A stretch of 64,000 nucleotides of DNA from Lentibacillus salicampi (GTDB lineage: Bacteria > Bacillota > Bacilli > Bacillales > Amphibacillaceae). Shown here piece after piece: positions 11,630 to 20,028 of this stretch. The DNA lies in assembly GCF_004565465.1 (NCBI RefSeq), contig NZ_SRHY01000012.1, forward strand, positions 1 through 64,000, given 5' to 3'. Position 1 is the first letter of the stretch; every line of letters starts with the position of its first letter. Made by a program: the position numbers and the translations under genes. Below the pieces are notes generated by a model. It made no database searches. It worked only from the letters and a program-made list of their open reading frames with translations, and was not told the DNA's origin.

Positions 11630-13024
11630 TTATGCATCACTGTTTCTGAAACTTAATTGAATATAAGAACCGTTTTCAGCTTGCTTTCGCGGCATGCCTT
11701 TTTTTAAACCGATAAGCCACAGGATGTCATCATTATTGTCTGTTACAACCGGCCATGTATCCCTTTCGTTTAATGGAATTTTAGCATCAATGAAAATATC
11801 CTTGACTTTTTTACTTCCGTTCATCCCTCTCCAACGCAAGCGGTCCCCCGGTTTACGTGTCCTGATATGTAACGGAAGGGCAACCGTTTCTTTGTCACAT
11901 ACATAAACCATATCATCCGGTATACCCGGATTGCTCGTGACATCCGCTGCAATGGCCCCCCCGTTCGGTAGTACCGTTTCCCCAGGAAGTGCAATCAGCA
12001 TATGGTAGGACAAAGGTTCCGGCTTCCCATTCATAAAATAAAGGGAGATATTTTGATAAGATCTTTCCAGTTTCAAACGATGCGGGAAATCGATCCGGAC
12101 ATTACCATGACGGTCATTCAATATTGTAAAAAACTGTACCTCATGAACATAGGATATTTTTTTAGGAATATCACTATACAGATAGTTCAATATTAGATGA
12201 AAGGCTCGTCTTTGTAAAGAATGTGGATATGAATTAAAAGTTCCGATGTTAAAGTGGACTGCTGTTTTCTGCTTGTCAAAGGTAACGGCCTGTTTAACCA
12301 TCTTTTCAACTTCGCGCTCAAGAAATGCCTCATCTTCCTGCAATGACCGGCTTAAGTGTTGAATGGTACGATGCAGATTCGGATTTCTACTTTTTAGTAA
12401 TGGAAGCACGTTGTTGCGGTAGTCATTTCGTGTATATGTACTTTCGTCGTTGGATGGATCTCTTCTTGGTGTAATGGCATGCTTTCTGCAATAATGTTCG
12501 ATTGTTTCTTTTGTGACACATAAAAAAGGCCGGATAATCTTTCCGGTTGCAAAATCCCGTTCAAGTGGCATGCCGGCAAGTGATTTAACACTGGCCGAGT
12601 GCACGAGTCCCATCAAAACCGTCTCGGCCTGGTCATCCCCATGGTGCCCAAGTGCAAGATAGTCTGCATCATACGTGGTCATCTGTTCAGCCAAAAATTG
12701 ATACCGAAGTTCTCGTGCTGCAATCTGTGTCCCTATTTGCTTTTCCTGTTTATAGGCCGGCACATCCAATGAGGTTCCAATAAATTCAATGTTCCGTTTC
12801 CGGCAAAACTGCCTGACATAGTCAAGATCCTCAAGCGATTCCTCCCCTCGAAGCTGATGGTCAACCGACACGGCAATCAGACGTAAACGCCATTCTTCCC
12901 GGTGCTTCCAAAAAAAATGAAGCAACGCCATGGAGTCCGGCCCACCCGAGACAGCGATCAAAACCGTCGCATGTTCTTTAACCAATTGATGACGCTTCAT
13001 AAATGCACGAACTGTGTTATCCAT
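11630..13024 (-). CDS. tilS: tRNA(Ile)-lysidine synthase
   Basis: Modifies C34 of the AUA-decoding tRNA-Ile to lysidine using ATP and lysine. The PP-loop [12 protein letters not shown] is at about residues 24-35. The N-terminal N-type ATPase is followed by TilS substrate-binding domains up to residue 464. The frame opens at 13111, but AAGGGA lies 5 nt before the ATG at 13024 and the resulting N-terminus fits the family, so that start is used. The first gene of the tilS-hpt pair. Confidence 0.94.
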   Translation of the reverse strand: MDNTVRAFMKRHQLVKEHATVLIAVSGGPDSMALLHFFWKHREEWRLRLIAVSVDHQLRGEESLEDLDYVRQFCRKRNIEFIGTSLDVPAYKQEKQIGTQIAARELRYQFLAEQMTTYDADYLALGHHGDDQAETVLMGLVHSASVKSLAGMPLERDFATGKIIRPFLCVTKETIEHYCRKHAITPRRDPSNDESTYTRNDYRNNVLPLLKSRNPNLHRTIQHLSRSLQEDEAFLEREVEKMVKQAVTFDKQKTAVHFNIGTFNSYPHSLQRRAFHLILNYLYSDIPKKISYVHEVQFFTILNDRHGNVRIDFPHRLKLERSYQNISLYFMNGKPEPLSYHMLIALPGETVLPNGGAIAADVTSNPGIPDDMVYVCDKETVALPLHIRTRKPGDRLRWRGMNGSKKVKDIFIDAKIPLNERDTWPVVTDNNDDILWLIGLKKGMPRKQAENGSYIQLSFRNSDA

Positions 13025-13157
13025 CGCTATCCCTTTCTTATAAGGTCTTCCATAACTTATACTTTCTGACGTTACAAATAAGAAAAACCACTTATACAAT
13101 ATAACCTTCATTCTATCATAATCTTACGCTATGACAAACCGTCATGACACCTGAAAC

Positions 13158-14096
13158 TCATGGCAACATAAATGATGAAAGGTAATAAAACAAGGCCGCC
13201 AGCATAATCCCGCCTCCCTCTGCAAGCGGGGCTTTGCCGGAGTCCCGGCGATCGGACCGGTTATGTGATCTGACCGGACGTCGGGCATGATTCATCGCAT
13301 GTAATAAGTCGTGCCGCATCTCAGAGCTTGACTGATAGTTGCCGAGAAGCGCCTTTTTTAAACATTCCCTGTATACCCGCAACTGGCGAACATCATACAA
13401 CTTTTTCAAAAGGGTTGCTTTTGGACTTGTGCCTTTTTCAAACCGCTTTGGATAATATATATTTAAAAATACCATCACGAATGCAAATAAATCATAGCTG
13501 GGTTCCGCTTTTCTTGATCCCAGCCCCCAGTAACCCCGGTCATAGAATTCTGTGTATTCCTTAATAGCCCTGCCGATTTGGGTTGTTCCACCAACATCAA
13601 TCCAGCGTACTTTCGGGGGATGTGACAACACGATGAGATTCTCGGATTTAAAGTCACCGAACACCCAGCCCGCCTGATGCAAATGTTCCAGGTCCTCGAG
13701 TAATTGCAGCATGAAAATGCCAGTCCACTCATGGCCGCGCTTCTTGATAAAGCCGCTTAACGATTCCCCCCGTAAGTATTCCATCACGTAAAAAGAATAC
13801 GTGCTGTTTCGTGATGCTTCCCAGTCATCAACGTCCATTAGGGAAGGCCCAAGACGACTGCCTTGGACCTTTCCGAGCGACTTCAGGACATTGACCTCAA
13901 CTGTCATGGATGTGGCATTTTCACTTATTTTCAAGGCGCCATAATGGCCATTCCTTTCACATAAATAGACCGAACCAATAGCACCGTTTCCGAGCTTTTG
14001 TTTAATTACATAACGATGTTGATGCCACTTCCCGGTAATGACGGTTCCCGGTCTTATATTAATACCCTGCTTCTTCCACGCCTGGTTCATCTTCAT
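13158..14096 (-). CDS. yabT: serine/threonine protein kinase YabT, membrane-anchored
   Basis: A 312-aa Hanks-type kinase. The glycine loop reads LGNGAIGSVYLC (about 35-46). The catalytic loop is degenerate, GDFKSENLIV in place of HRDxxxxN, and DVGG replaces DFG, as in YabT. A C-terminal hydrophobic stretch of about 15 residues ends the protein, consistent with a tail anchor. In B. subtilis YabT is a sporulation kinase activated by DNA that phosphorylates RecA. It overlaps yabS by 38 bp and shares its sigma-F promoter. Confidence 0.88.
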   Translation of the reverse strand: MKMNQAWKKQGINIRPGTVITGKWHQHRYVIKQKLGNGAIGSVYLCERNGHYGALKISENATSMTVEVNVLKSLGKVQGSRLGPSLMDVDDWEASRNSTYSFYVMEYLRGESLSGFIKKRGHEWTGIFMLQLLEDLEHLHQAGWVFGDFKSENLIVLSHPPKVRWIDVGGTTQIGRAIKEYTEFYDRGYWGLGSRKAEPSYDLFAFVMVFLNIYYPKRFEKGTSPKATLLKKLYDVRQLRVYRECLKKALLGNYQSSSEMRHDLLHAMNHARRPVRSHNRSDRRDSGKAPLAEGGGIMLAALFYYLSSFMLP

Positions 14097-14799
14097 CCCT
14101 CAAGTTTTTTAATAAACCTTTCTTGCCAAATTGATAAACAGCCTCCCGGATTGCCGGCCCGGTTGGGGTGATGCCGCCACTCGTCAATTTTGGAAAAATC
14201 GTGGAAATCGAGTCAAGCTTAGGGGACCAATCCAATACCTTCTCCATATCTTTGCGCTTGCCAGGAAAACTGAATATACAGAACCTGTTACGTCCAATGC
14301 GGGCATTTAAACTGACAGACAAATCGATCAGTGCTTCTTTAACGGTTGGCAGCTTATCATGCATGCTTGCACTCGTATCTGTCAGAACAAGTACTTCCAG
14401 ATCACACGTCTCTCCCATGTCTTCCACAACTTCCATAATTTCGCCCCGTTTTTCCGGTTCAACTTCCTCAAGACTTTGTTCCGGTCCAAGGATCTGTTTA
14501 AGTTCCTGATTGACAAAACCCTGCAGTGTTTGTGTCATCGCCTGTTTCGTAACGGTTTGAACCGTCTGTGACAAAGCTTGTTTATAGACTAGCTGACTGA
14601 CGCCGCCGCCTGACAACGCAATGTCTTCCACTTCCTGCAGACCCTCAGGATCTTCTGTCTGATCATCATCAAGAATTCCGATAACATTGACAGTAATCCC
14701 CTGCTGTTTAGCTAGTGCTGCTGTTACTGCCGGGTCTTCGCCTTTGTTTGAACAGCCATCCGTAATGAGTAAAATCTGTTTCAATGTTCCTTTTTTCAC
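14059..14799 (-). CDS. yabS: von Willebrand factor A domain protein YabS
   Basis: A 246-aa protein with two VWA-like features: ILLITDGCSNKGEDP at the N-terminus, and VLVLTDTSASMHDKLP, a MIDAS DxSxS motif, near residue 150. The frame opens at 14931 inside spoIIE, but GGGAGG lies 8 nt before a GTG at 14799, so this start is chosen; it gives the length of B. subtilis YabS (about 245). It is followed by yabT with overlap. Molecular function is unknown; sporulation linkage comes from the promoter and neighbours. Confidence 0.88.
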   Translation of the reverse strand: MKKGTLKQILLITDGCSNKGEDPAVTAALAKQQGITVNVIGILDDDQTEDPEGLQEVEDIALSGGGVSQLVYKQALSQTVQTVTKQAMTQTLQGFVNQELKQILGPEQSLEEVEPEKRGEIMEVVEDMGETCDLEVLVLTDTSASMHDKLPTVKEALIDLSVSLNARIGRNRFCIFSFPGKRKDMEKVLDWSPKLDSISTIFPKLTSGGITPTGPAIREAVYQFGKKGLLKNLRDEDEPGVEEAGY

Positions 14800-14828
14800 C
14801 TGACAAACCTCCCTCTTATATCCACTAC

Positions 14829-14858
14829 CATCTTCACCATAAATGGCCGCCAATATAC
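14829..14858 (-). promoter_or_regulatory. sigma-F promoter for yabS-yabT
   Basis: The minus strand has GTATA (858-854), a 15-bp spacer and GGTGAAGATG (838-829), which fits GGnnAnAnTr at all but one position. It lies between the spoIIE stop and the yabS start. B. subtilis yabS-yabT are sigma-F dependent. Confidence 0.7.
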
Positions 14859-14891
14859 GTGTGAGGTCTCGCGAATACGGCCGCCGCATAT

Positions 14892-17342
14892 TTACTGTGC
14901 CTGGTCGGTATAGACAGGGATCGATGTCCATTGCGGTGAATTTTTCGTCACTTTAGCCACGACCACGGTCATGTCATCTTCAATCGCTCCACTTCTCGTG
15001 CGGACGACTTCTTCTAATATTAAATCAGCCATTTCCTGTGGGTCATCTGTCTGCATATTCCGGACTTTCCGTTTCAGCCATACATCAATATTCTCAACAT
15101 GTTTAGGCCCTTCCAGGATACCATCGCTCATCATGATTAAAATATCACCGGACCGCAATTGCTCCCCGACAATTTCCACATCGAATTCTTGAATGATTCC
15201 CATCGGCAAGTTACTCGCTTCAACCTTGATAATCTCATCGCCGCGTTTAATCAAGCTTGGGGTGGAACCAATTTTCAGAAACTTAACCGCTGCATTATGC
15301 AAATTGATCACCGCAAGATCCAGTGTTGCATACATTTCATCCGTTGTTCGTAACGACAGGATGGAATTAATCGATTTGATCGCCACACTCTCCGGGATCC
15401 CTGTCTGCAAAATTTGCTGCAGCAAACGTAATGTCTCTTCACTTTCCTCGTTTGCACGTCTGCCGTTCCCCATGCCATCACTGATAGCCATCGCATACTT
15501 ACCTTCCCCAAGCTCAATCGTCCGGAAACTGTCCCCTGATATCAATCCGCCTCCCTTCGCTGCATGGGCAATTCCAGTATCCACGACATATTCCTTTGCC
15601 GAGCCGAATACCAGCTGGCAATAGCCGTTCGGAAATGGGGAGACTTCTTCTTGTTTAACAATAATCATTTCATTTAAAATATCAGATAAAACCGGCGCGA
15701 TCAGTTTCGAACCTTCTCCATGATAATCGTAAAACGACAGCGTCATCTCCAGATCGACATTCCCTTTTTCCAGCCGATAAATATCAAGCTTTTCCAAGGC
15801 AATCCCCATGTTTGTTAATGTGTTCATAATTTGTATTTCCTGTTTTTCATGATGCTGACGTTCCTTAAGAATTTCATTTGCAAAATCATCCATGACCTCG
15901 GAAACACCCTGCAGCTGGTCCGCGACAAATCGTTTACTTTCCATCACTTGTTTCTTTAATTTTTTATTCGCTTCAAAAAATGAAATTTCCTCTTTCATCG
16001 TATCCAAGACTTTTTTCGATTTGACACAATGGTTTTCAAAATTACGAACCGATTTGCGATTCGGTTCGTTTCCTTCTGCCAAGTCATCCTTTAAGTTCTC
16101 CATTAACGAATAGGTTTTATCAAACTGCTGTTCCCAGCACCGCTCCTTCATGAAACAAGACTGGCAGGTTTTTTCAGTTACCTGGCTCAAAAAGTAATCG
16201 GTCTCACGTCTGGCATTAACACTGTCTTCCTTCGTTTCTTCCGCTGCCGAAAAGCTTTTGGACAGGGCTTCAAACACATCGGAAAATTGTTCAACGCGTT
16301 TGGCCGTGACATTACGGACTTTCTGCAGGTATTGCTCCTGCTCATTGGTATGTTCTTCTGTTCCAGGTATATACCGTGACAGTTTTTTAATCCAACTTGA
16401 GGGGGTCAACAGAAACAATACGATCGCAATCGATGTTTCCATAATCGACGGCACAATGCCCGCCACATCAGCGTAAATTGCAACCAGAAAGGTGCCAACC
16501 AACAATCCGACGCTGACGCCAATCTTATTGCCTTCCTTGAGAAGGCCGCCAAGCAGTCCAGAAAAGGCAAGCAGACTCATCTGGTAAAGATTGGCCACAT
16601 TAGCGAGTGACAAAATAAGTCCCGCTACAACCCCAACAGTGGAGCCGATGGCCGCTCCACCGACAAATGCCAGCAGCAGTACGAAATACCGGGAAAAAAT
16701 TTGTTCAATGGAGGCATTGTAAACTTCCCAGCCGATTGTGCCCGTCAGAATGGACGCCAGAAGGATAATCAGGCAAACAATCTCCTCATTTTTTAATGCG
16801 GGTTTAAAACGTTGTGGTGATAATAATGGAATACTCTGCATAAAGATTAATACCAGGACAGTTCCCAGAACACCTTCGACAAATAGAAGCATCCATTCAT
16901 ACGATGACAGCTGCCCCCAAATGGAATAAATAAACAGCCGGGGGGCCACTGTTGACAGGAACACGAACAACGGTATCAACAGCCGTTGTTTACCGGCTTG
17001 CTTAAAAATGCCTGCCAAAAAGACAAACATAATCATGGCCAGCATGATAAACACGCCATGTGTAATGGAAAAACTGAATGCGCCGGCTAAAACAGAAAGC
17101 ATGACTTTCGCAGCCTTGTCCTTATGTATAAGCCAGACCGCAGCTAAAAAAGCAACAGCAAATGGCGAAACAACAGATAGGATGACGGCCCGTCCAAGCA
17201 AAAAACCGACAAGAAAAAATAACCATCCTTTTTCCAACAGGACTGTTTTCATTTGTGTGGAAAATTTGCTCCGAAGTTTTTCAAGCAGCCCCTGATGAAC
17301 GCTGAGTGTTTTGGACTCCACTCCTGAAATCGAATTGATCAT
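14892..17342 (-). CDS. spoIIE: stage II sporulation protein E, PP2C-type phosphatase
   Basis: Dephosphorylates SpoIIAA in the forespore and thereby releases sigma-F; also interacts with FtsZ at the polar septum. About ten membrane segments occupy residues 40-330. A central region with coiled-coil character and a CxxC-type cluster (QSCFMKERCW) follows, then the PP2C domain from about residue 590 with GGGLISGDSF, AISDGMGNG and MMSDGILEGP. Length of 816 aa is close to B. subtilis (827). A Spo0A-type promoter lies upstream. Confidence 0.97.
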   Translation of the reverse strand: MINSISGVESKTLSVHQGLLEKLRSKFSTQMKTVLLEKGWLFFLVGFLLGRAVILSVVSPFAVAFLAAVWLIHKDKAAKVMLSVLAGAFSFSITHGVFIMLAMIMFVFLAGIFKQAGKQRLLIPLFVFLSTVAPRLFIYSIWGQLSSYEWMLLFVEGVLGTVLVLIFMQSIPLLSPQRFKPALKNEEIVCLIILLASILTGTIGWEVYNASIEQIFSRYFVLLLAFVGGAAIGSTVGVVAGLILSLANVANLYQMSLLAFSGLLGGLLKEGNKIGVSVGLLVGTFLVAIYADVAGIVPSIMETSIAIVLFLLTPSSWIKKLSRYIPGTEEHTNEQEQYLQKVRNVTAKRVEQFSDVFEALSKSFSAAEETKEDSVNARRETDYFLSQVTEKTCQSCFMKERCWEQQFDKTYSLMENLKDDLAEGNEPNRKSVRNFENHCVKSKKVLDTMKEEISFFEANKKLKKQVMESKRFVADQLQGVSEVMDDFANEILKERQHHEKQEIQIMNTLTNMGIALEKLDIYRLEKGNVDLEMTLSFYDYHGEGSKLIAPVLSDILNEMIIVKQEEVSPFPNGYCQLVFGSAKEYVVDTGIAHAAKGGGLISGDSFRTIELGEGKYAMAISDGMGNGRRANEESEETLRLLQQILQTGIPESVAIKSINSILSLRTTDEMYATLDLAVINLHNAAVKFLKIGSTPSLIKRGDEIIKVEASNLPMGIIQEFDVEIVGEQLRSGDILIMMSDGILEGPKHVENIDVWLKRKVRNMQTDDPQEMADLILEEVVRTRSGAIEDDMTVVVAKVTKNSPQWTSIPVYTDQAQ

Positions 17343-17366
17343 ACAATACCACTCCCTCTATCACTC

Positions 17367-17399
17367 ATTAAAGCACAGGATGCATTCTTTTTTTGTCAA
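17367..17399 (-). promoter_or_regulatory. Spo0A-type sigma-A promoter of spoIIE
   Basis: The minus strand has a consensus TTGACA (399-394) and TTTAAT (372-367) separated by 21 bp rather than 17. B. subtilis spoIIE and spoIIG have the same long spacing and need Spo0A~P. The site is 25-57 bp upstream of the start codon. Confidence 0.75.
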
Positions 17400-17425
17400 A
17401 ACAACAGGGTTGAACCAATAAATCG

Positions 17426-17432
17426 TTCGACT
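17426..17432 (-). promoter_or_regulatory. candidate Spo0A box upstream of spoIIE
   Basis: The minus strand reads AGTCGAA, matching 6 of 7 bases of the 0A box TGTCGAA, about 27 bp upstream of the -35 element. Confidence 0.5.
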
Positions 17433-17513
17433 GGTTTCTAAGTGGACAAGCGATTTTCTACATCAGGTTCCGTATTCTGTTTAGTACTGTCATCTTTTTG
17501 TATAAAATTTTGG

Positions 17514-17542
17514 TTGACAGACAGGTGCTGCTGTTGTATTAT
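17514..17542 (+). promoter_or_regulatory. sigma-A promoter of tRNA-Met
   Basis: Consensus TTGACA (17514-17519), a 17-bp spacer and TATTAT (17537-17542), ending 20 bp before the mature tRNA. Confidence 0.88.
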
Positions 17543-17561
17543 ATTTTTTGTGACTGAATTC

Positions 17562-17635
17562 GGCGGCGTAGCTCAGCTGGCGAGAGCGTACGGTTCATAC
17601 CCGTAAGGTCGGGGGTTCGATCCCCTCTGCCGCCA
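17562..17635 (+). tRNA. tRNA-Met (CAT anticodon), elongator type
   Basis: A full cloverleaf: 7-bp acceptor stem GGCGGCG / TGCCGCC with one G-U pair, D arm GCTCAGCTGGCGAGAGC, anticodon loop TTCATAC, and T arm GGGGGTTCGATCCCC. The discriminator is A and CCA is not encoded. It stands alone on the plus strand, divergent from spoIIE, with its own promoter and terminator. It matches the trnSL-Met1 position of B. subtilis; the tRNA-Glu that follows there is absent. Confidence 0.97.
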
Positions 17636-17660
17636 TCAGACTGGTTAACAGCATATCAGA

Positions 17661-17697
17661 TACAAAAAGACAGCCTCACAAAGGCTGTCTTTTTGTA
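17661..17697 (+). terminator. intrinsic terminator after tRNA-Met
   Basis: A 16-bp stem, ACAAAAAGACAGCCT with its complement AGGCTGTCTTTTTGT, ends in a T-tract. It could act on both strands. Confidence 0.88.
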
Positions 17698-17827
17698 TTC
17701 ACTCAATTCGTTTAACGCTTTACCGTTGATGGGGTGGTTTCTTCGATAATCCGACCCTATCAAATCCGGATACACCATCTTCAAGTCTTTTCCATCATGA
17801 CCACACGCCGCAGTTATAGCAACTAAC

Positions 17828-18070
17828 TAAGAAAAGCGCAGGGCTCCTTGTTCACCCCCGAAAAGCTTAAACAAGCATTTGTAGTGGCGGGTTTTGCCAC
17901 GTAAAATGACTTCTTAAGACCTCGAGGGGGCAGGCGCTGGCCGGCTAAGTTCGGCACGTCCTGTGCCAACGCCGGCACTAGTACGTCCTGTACGTCGAAG
18001 CTGGACATGGCTATTGCTGACAAAGAGTTTCATATAGCCAAAAATTTATACTTTCTTATCTTTTAAAAAA
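17828..18070 (+). repeat. dispersed repeat, copy A (carries a 58-bp insert)
   Basis: Core of about 185 bp beginning TAAGAAAAGCGC and ending CTTTCTTATCTTTTAAAAAA. It contains CCCCC / GGGGG and CTTAA / TTAAG pairing segments, a GTGGC-GGGTTTT-GCCAC hairpin, and the 3' portion GGCTATTGCTGACAAAGAG to ATATAGCC. Unlike the other copies it has 58 extra bases (17941-17998) after GGCGCTGG. Its 3' end forms the A-run (T-tract on the other strand) of the yabR terminator. No protein-coding content. Confidence 0.88.
17941..17998 (+). ncRNA. two GUCCU-loop hairpins, Bacillaceae-1-like RNA element inside repeat copy A
   Basis: Hairpin 1: outer CCGGC / GCCGG (17941-17945, 17971-17975) enclosing GGCAC-GTCCT-GTGCC (17953-17967). 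Hairpin 2: GTAC-GTCCT-GTAC (17981-17993). Both terminal loops are GUCCU. The published Bacillaceae-1 RNA motif is defined by hairpins with RUCCU terminal loops, often near rRNA genes; this one lies 300 bp past a tRNA gene. The match is from memory of that motif, not a covariance search. Confidence 0.45.
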
Positions 18071-18104
18071 GCAGATGCCGCGTTCAAATGCAACATCTGC
18101 TTTT
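18065..18104 (-). terminator. intrinsic terminator after yabR
   Basis: AGCAGATG / CATCTGCT stem. The minus strand continues TTTTTT. TTTTC also follows on the plus strand, so it may stop transcription from both sides. Confidence 0.8.
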
Positions 18105-18152
18105 CGTTATATATGATCAATTTATTATCAATTTTTCATAGACAGCAAACAG

Positions 18153-18533
18153 CTATCCCCTTTTAGCACCTCGACCTCCGCGTTTGGATTCCGTGTGCTT
18201 CTTCAAAGAGGCTAAACGTTCATCCGAATCCTTAAGAAATTTGTTCATTTTTGATTCAAAGGATTCTGTAGGTTTACGATTCCGCTGACGTGGCGGTCTA
18301 TCTTTCGCTTTCTTGATGGAAAGACCAATCTTACCATCCTTTTCGACATTAAGAACCTTGACCGTTACCATGTCACCAACGCTCAAGTGATCGTTAATGT
18401 CTTTTACATAGTTGTCGGCAACCTCACTAATATGGACAAGACCTGTTTTTCCTTCCTCAATTTCTACAAAGGCACCAAAATTAGTGATACCGGTTACCTT
18501 TCCCTGCAGCTTGCTGCCTACTTCGATTGACAT
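18153..18533 (-). CDS. yabR: S1 RNA-binding domain protein YabR
   Basis: A 126-aa protein. Residues 1-72 form one S1 domain, recognisable from GSKLQGKVTGITNFGAFVEI and GLVHISEVADNYV. The tail is basic and rich in R, K and G, likely also RNA-binding. General stress protein 13/YabR type. It follows divIC after a short gap, as in B. subtilis. Which RNA or ribosomal partner it binds cannot be told from sequence. Confidence 0.92.
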   Translation of the reverse strand: MSIEVGSKLQGKVTGITNFGAFVEIEEGKTGLVHISEVADNYVKDINDHLSVGDMVTVKVLNVEKDGKIGLSIKKAKDRPPRQRNRKPTESFESKMNKFLKDSDERLASLKKHTESKRGGRGAKRG

Positions 18534-18606
18534 AAAAAAAGTGCTCCTCCTTAGAATTTTGAAAAGTATACTTCCTATATATTATAGCCAGTATTGTAAA
18601 AGCGTG

Positions 18607-18993
18607 TCAATATGAGGGCTCTTCTTCAGGAATTTTAAAAATTAATTCGCCTTCTTCTGAGAAAAAGTAGTTGGTCCGTGCGATATCCAGTACATATTCC
18701 TCATCGTTCAGCAGCTTAATTTCTTCCTTCAGATTCTGTTCATTTTTTTCAAGTGCTGTCATCTCATTCTGAAGCTGTTCATATTGTTCCTCTTTTTCTT
18801 CATAAAGCGCCCGCTGATTTAAATGGTAGGTTGCCAGGCTTCCGAAAACGATTGCTACTACAATGGCAAATAAAATCAGACGGCGCTTCAGCCGCTTCTT
18901 TTTGCGTTTTTGTCTTTCTATGTAGGCATCATATTGCTGCATATAATTCGAATCCAGTCGTGTCACGTTCTTTTTCCTTAACGGCACAGGCAT
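18607..18993 (-). CDS. divIC: septum formation initiator DivIC
   Basis: A bitopic division protein of 128 aa. The basic cytoplasmic N-terminus (KRKKKRLKRRL) precedes one transmembrane helix at about 39-58, and an extracytoplasmic coiled coil follows (about 62-100), ending in the FtsB/DivIC motif DEEYVLDIARTNYFF. It pairs with FtsL and DivIB at the septum in B. subtilis. It begins right at the yabQ stop, so the two are likely coupled. Confidence 0.94.
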   Translation of the reverse strand: MPVPLRKKNVTRLDSNYMQQYDAYIERQKRKKKRLKRRLILFAIVVAIVFGSLATYHLNQRALYEEKEEQYEQLQNEMTALEKNEQNLKEEIKLLNDEEYVLDIARTNYFFSEEGELIFKIPEEEPSY

Positions 18994-19587
18994 CTACCTC
19001 CTCTTAGACTTCTGTATCCATTTCTTACATGTATTCTCTATTATACTATAAAATCCTGCTATTTTGTGCAATCTTTTTTGAATGGATTGAGGAAGCATTC
19101 GAAAAACCATCCGAAATAGCCAGATGACCGGGGCAAGAACAATTTTAAAAGTGAACCGAATCAGCTTCAGCAGTATGGTTGCTGTCCCTACAATAATCGT
19201 TATAATCAATTGAATTAAAAACGTGACCGGTATGATAATGATAACCCGGGTTACTTTTACCAGAAAGCGGTATATTTGAACGATGATTCCGATCAGATAT
19301 TCCAGTAGACGCTTATACATATTGGCAGCCAATGCCTGGTACATGGCAAAACCCAATAATAAGGCAACAAATACATAGAAACGTAACTCGCCACTATTGA
19401 CTTGGAATAAGACATAGTATAACAGCAGTGTCTGCGTCAGCCAAAAGCCGATTTCCATGAAATATTTCAGAACAACACGCTGCTTCCAATAGACGCAGAG
19501 ACGCCGAAACGTATCGGACGCCACCCCCAGGTAAAATCCGCCAATCATCATCGCAATCATCGTGATGAACTGCACATCGAGCGTCAT
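18994..19587 (-). CDS. yabQ: spore cortex protein YabQ
   Basis: A multipass membrane protein of 197 aa. Hydrophobic segments occur at about 5-25, 40-62, 66-88 and 110-160, with a basic C-terminus. YabQ in B. subtilis is a mother-cell protein of the outer forespore membrane needed for cortex formation. It overlaps yabP by 4 bp and abuts divIC. The sigma-E promoter upstream of yabP presumably drives both. Confidence 0.92.
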   Translation of the reverse strand: MTLDVQFITMIAMMIGGFYLGVASDTFRRLCVYWKQRVVLKYFMEIGFWLTQTLLLYYVLFQVNSGELRFYVFVALLLGFAMYQALAANMYKRLLEYLIGIIVQIYRFLVKVTRVIIIIPVTFLIQLIITIIVGTATILLKLIRFTFKIVLAPVIWLFRMVFRMLPQSIQKRLHKIAGFYSIIENTCKKWIQKSKRR

Positions 19588-19883
19588 TTGAAGAGCTTGC
19601 TAAAGAACCCTTTAGCTTTCTCCTGGTGATGTTCATCAACATAGGAAAGCTCGTACACTTTACCCTTGATGGTAACAAGACCATCACTCACATCCAGGTT
19701 TTTTAATTGCAGATTTTGCCCGCGGATAATCAAATAGCCCATGACCGTTTCCAGTAAAAACTCTTCATTGTCAAAACTATCAACTTCTTTAACACCGGTT
19801 ATTTCCAGATTTTTTCGGTTATTAACGGTGACTGTATGCTCCCGCTCCGTCCGTTGCACAGGTTGCTGTTCATAATAATTCAT
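19584..19883 (-). CDS. yabP: sporulation protein YabP
   Basis: A 99-aa YabP/YqfC-family protein, with NRKNLEITGVKEVDSFDNEEF followed by the core LETVMGYLIIRGQNL. The frame opens at 19928, but AAGGAGGG lies 7 nt before the ATG at 19883, so that is the start. In B. subtilis it is transcribed by sigma-E with yabQ. A sigma-E-like promoter is present here. Precise molecular role unknown. Confidence 0.92.
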   Translation of the reverse strand: MNYYEQQPVQRTEREHTVTVNNRKNLEITGVKEVDSFDNEEFLLETVMGYLIIRGQNLQLKNLDVSDGLVTIKGKVYELSYVDEHHQEKAKGFFSKLFK

Positions 19884-19907
19884 ACACTCGCCCTCCTTAT
19901 CACTATT

Positions 19908-19935
19908 ACTGTATGATAGTGAGGACAAGTATAGA
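19908..19935 (-). promoter_or_regulatory. sigma-E promoter of yabP-yabQ
   Basis: The minus strand carries CATACAGT (19915-19908), a full match to the sigma-E -10 CATACAnT, with TCTATA 14 bp upstream as the -35. Confidence 0.6.
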
Positions 19936-19953
19936 ACTATCTAAATCGAGGTT

Positions 19954-20023
19954 GTTCAAAAATTCCGGTGAAAATGACACGTCGAAAGAGGATCTTCTGG
20001 TCCTTTTCGCGCCCCCTTTGAAC
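19954..20023. repeat. 70-bp imperfect palindrome between rqcP and yabP
   Basis: GTTCAAA (19954-19960) pairs with TTTGAAC (20017-20023). Inside, CGAAAGAGGA (19983-19992) pairs with TCCTTTTCG (20001-20009). It directly follows the rqcP stop. The base AGGTTGTTCAA recurs at the foot of another hairpin near 26300-26345. Confidence 0.6.
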
Positions 20024-20028
20024 ACGCA

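Noticed and set aside
17636..17827. A tRNA-Glu gene after tRNA-Met, as in B. subtilis
   Set aside because: Only the terminator and unremarkable sequence are present; no second cloverleaf.
17828..18070. Repeats as CRISPR or insertion sequence
   Set aside because: Copies are far apart, not spaced by unique spacers, carry no transposase frame and show no clear target-site duplication.
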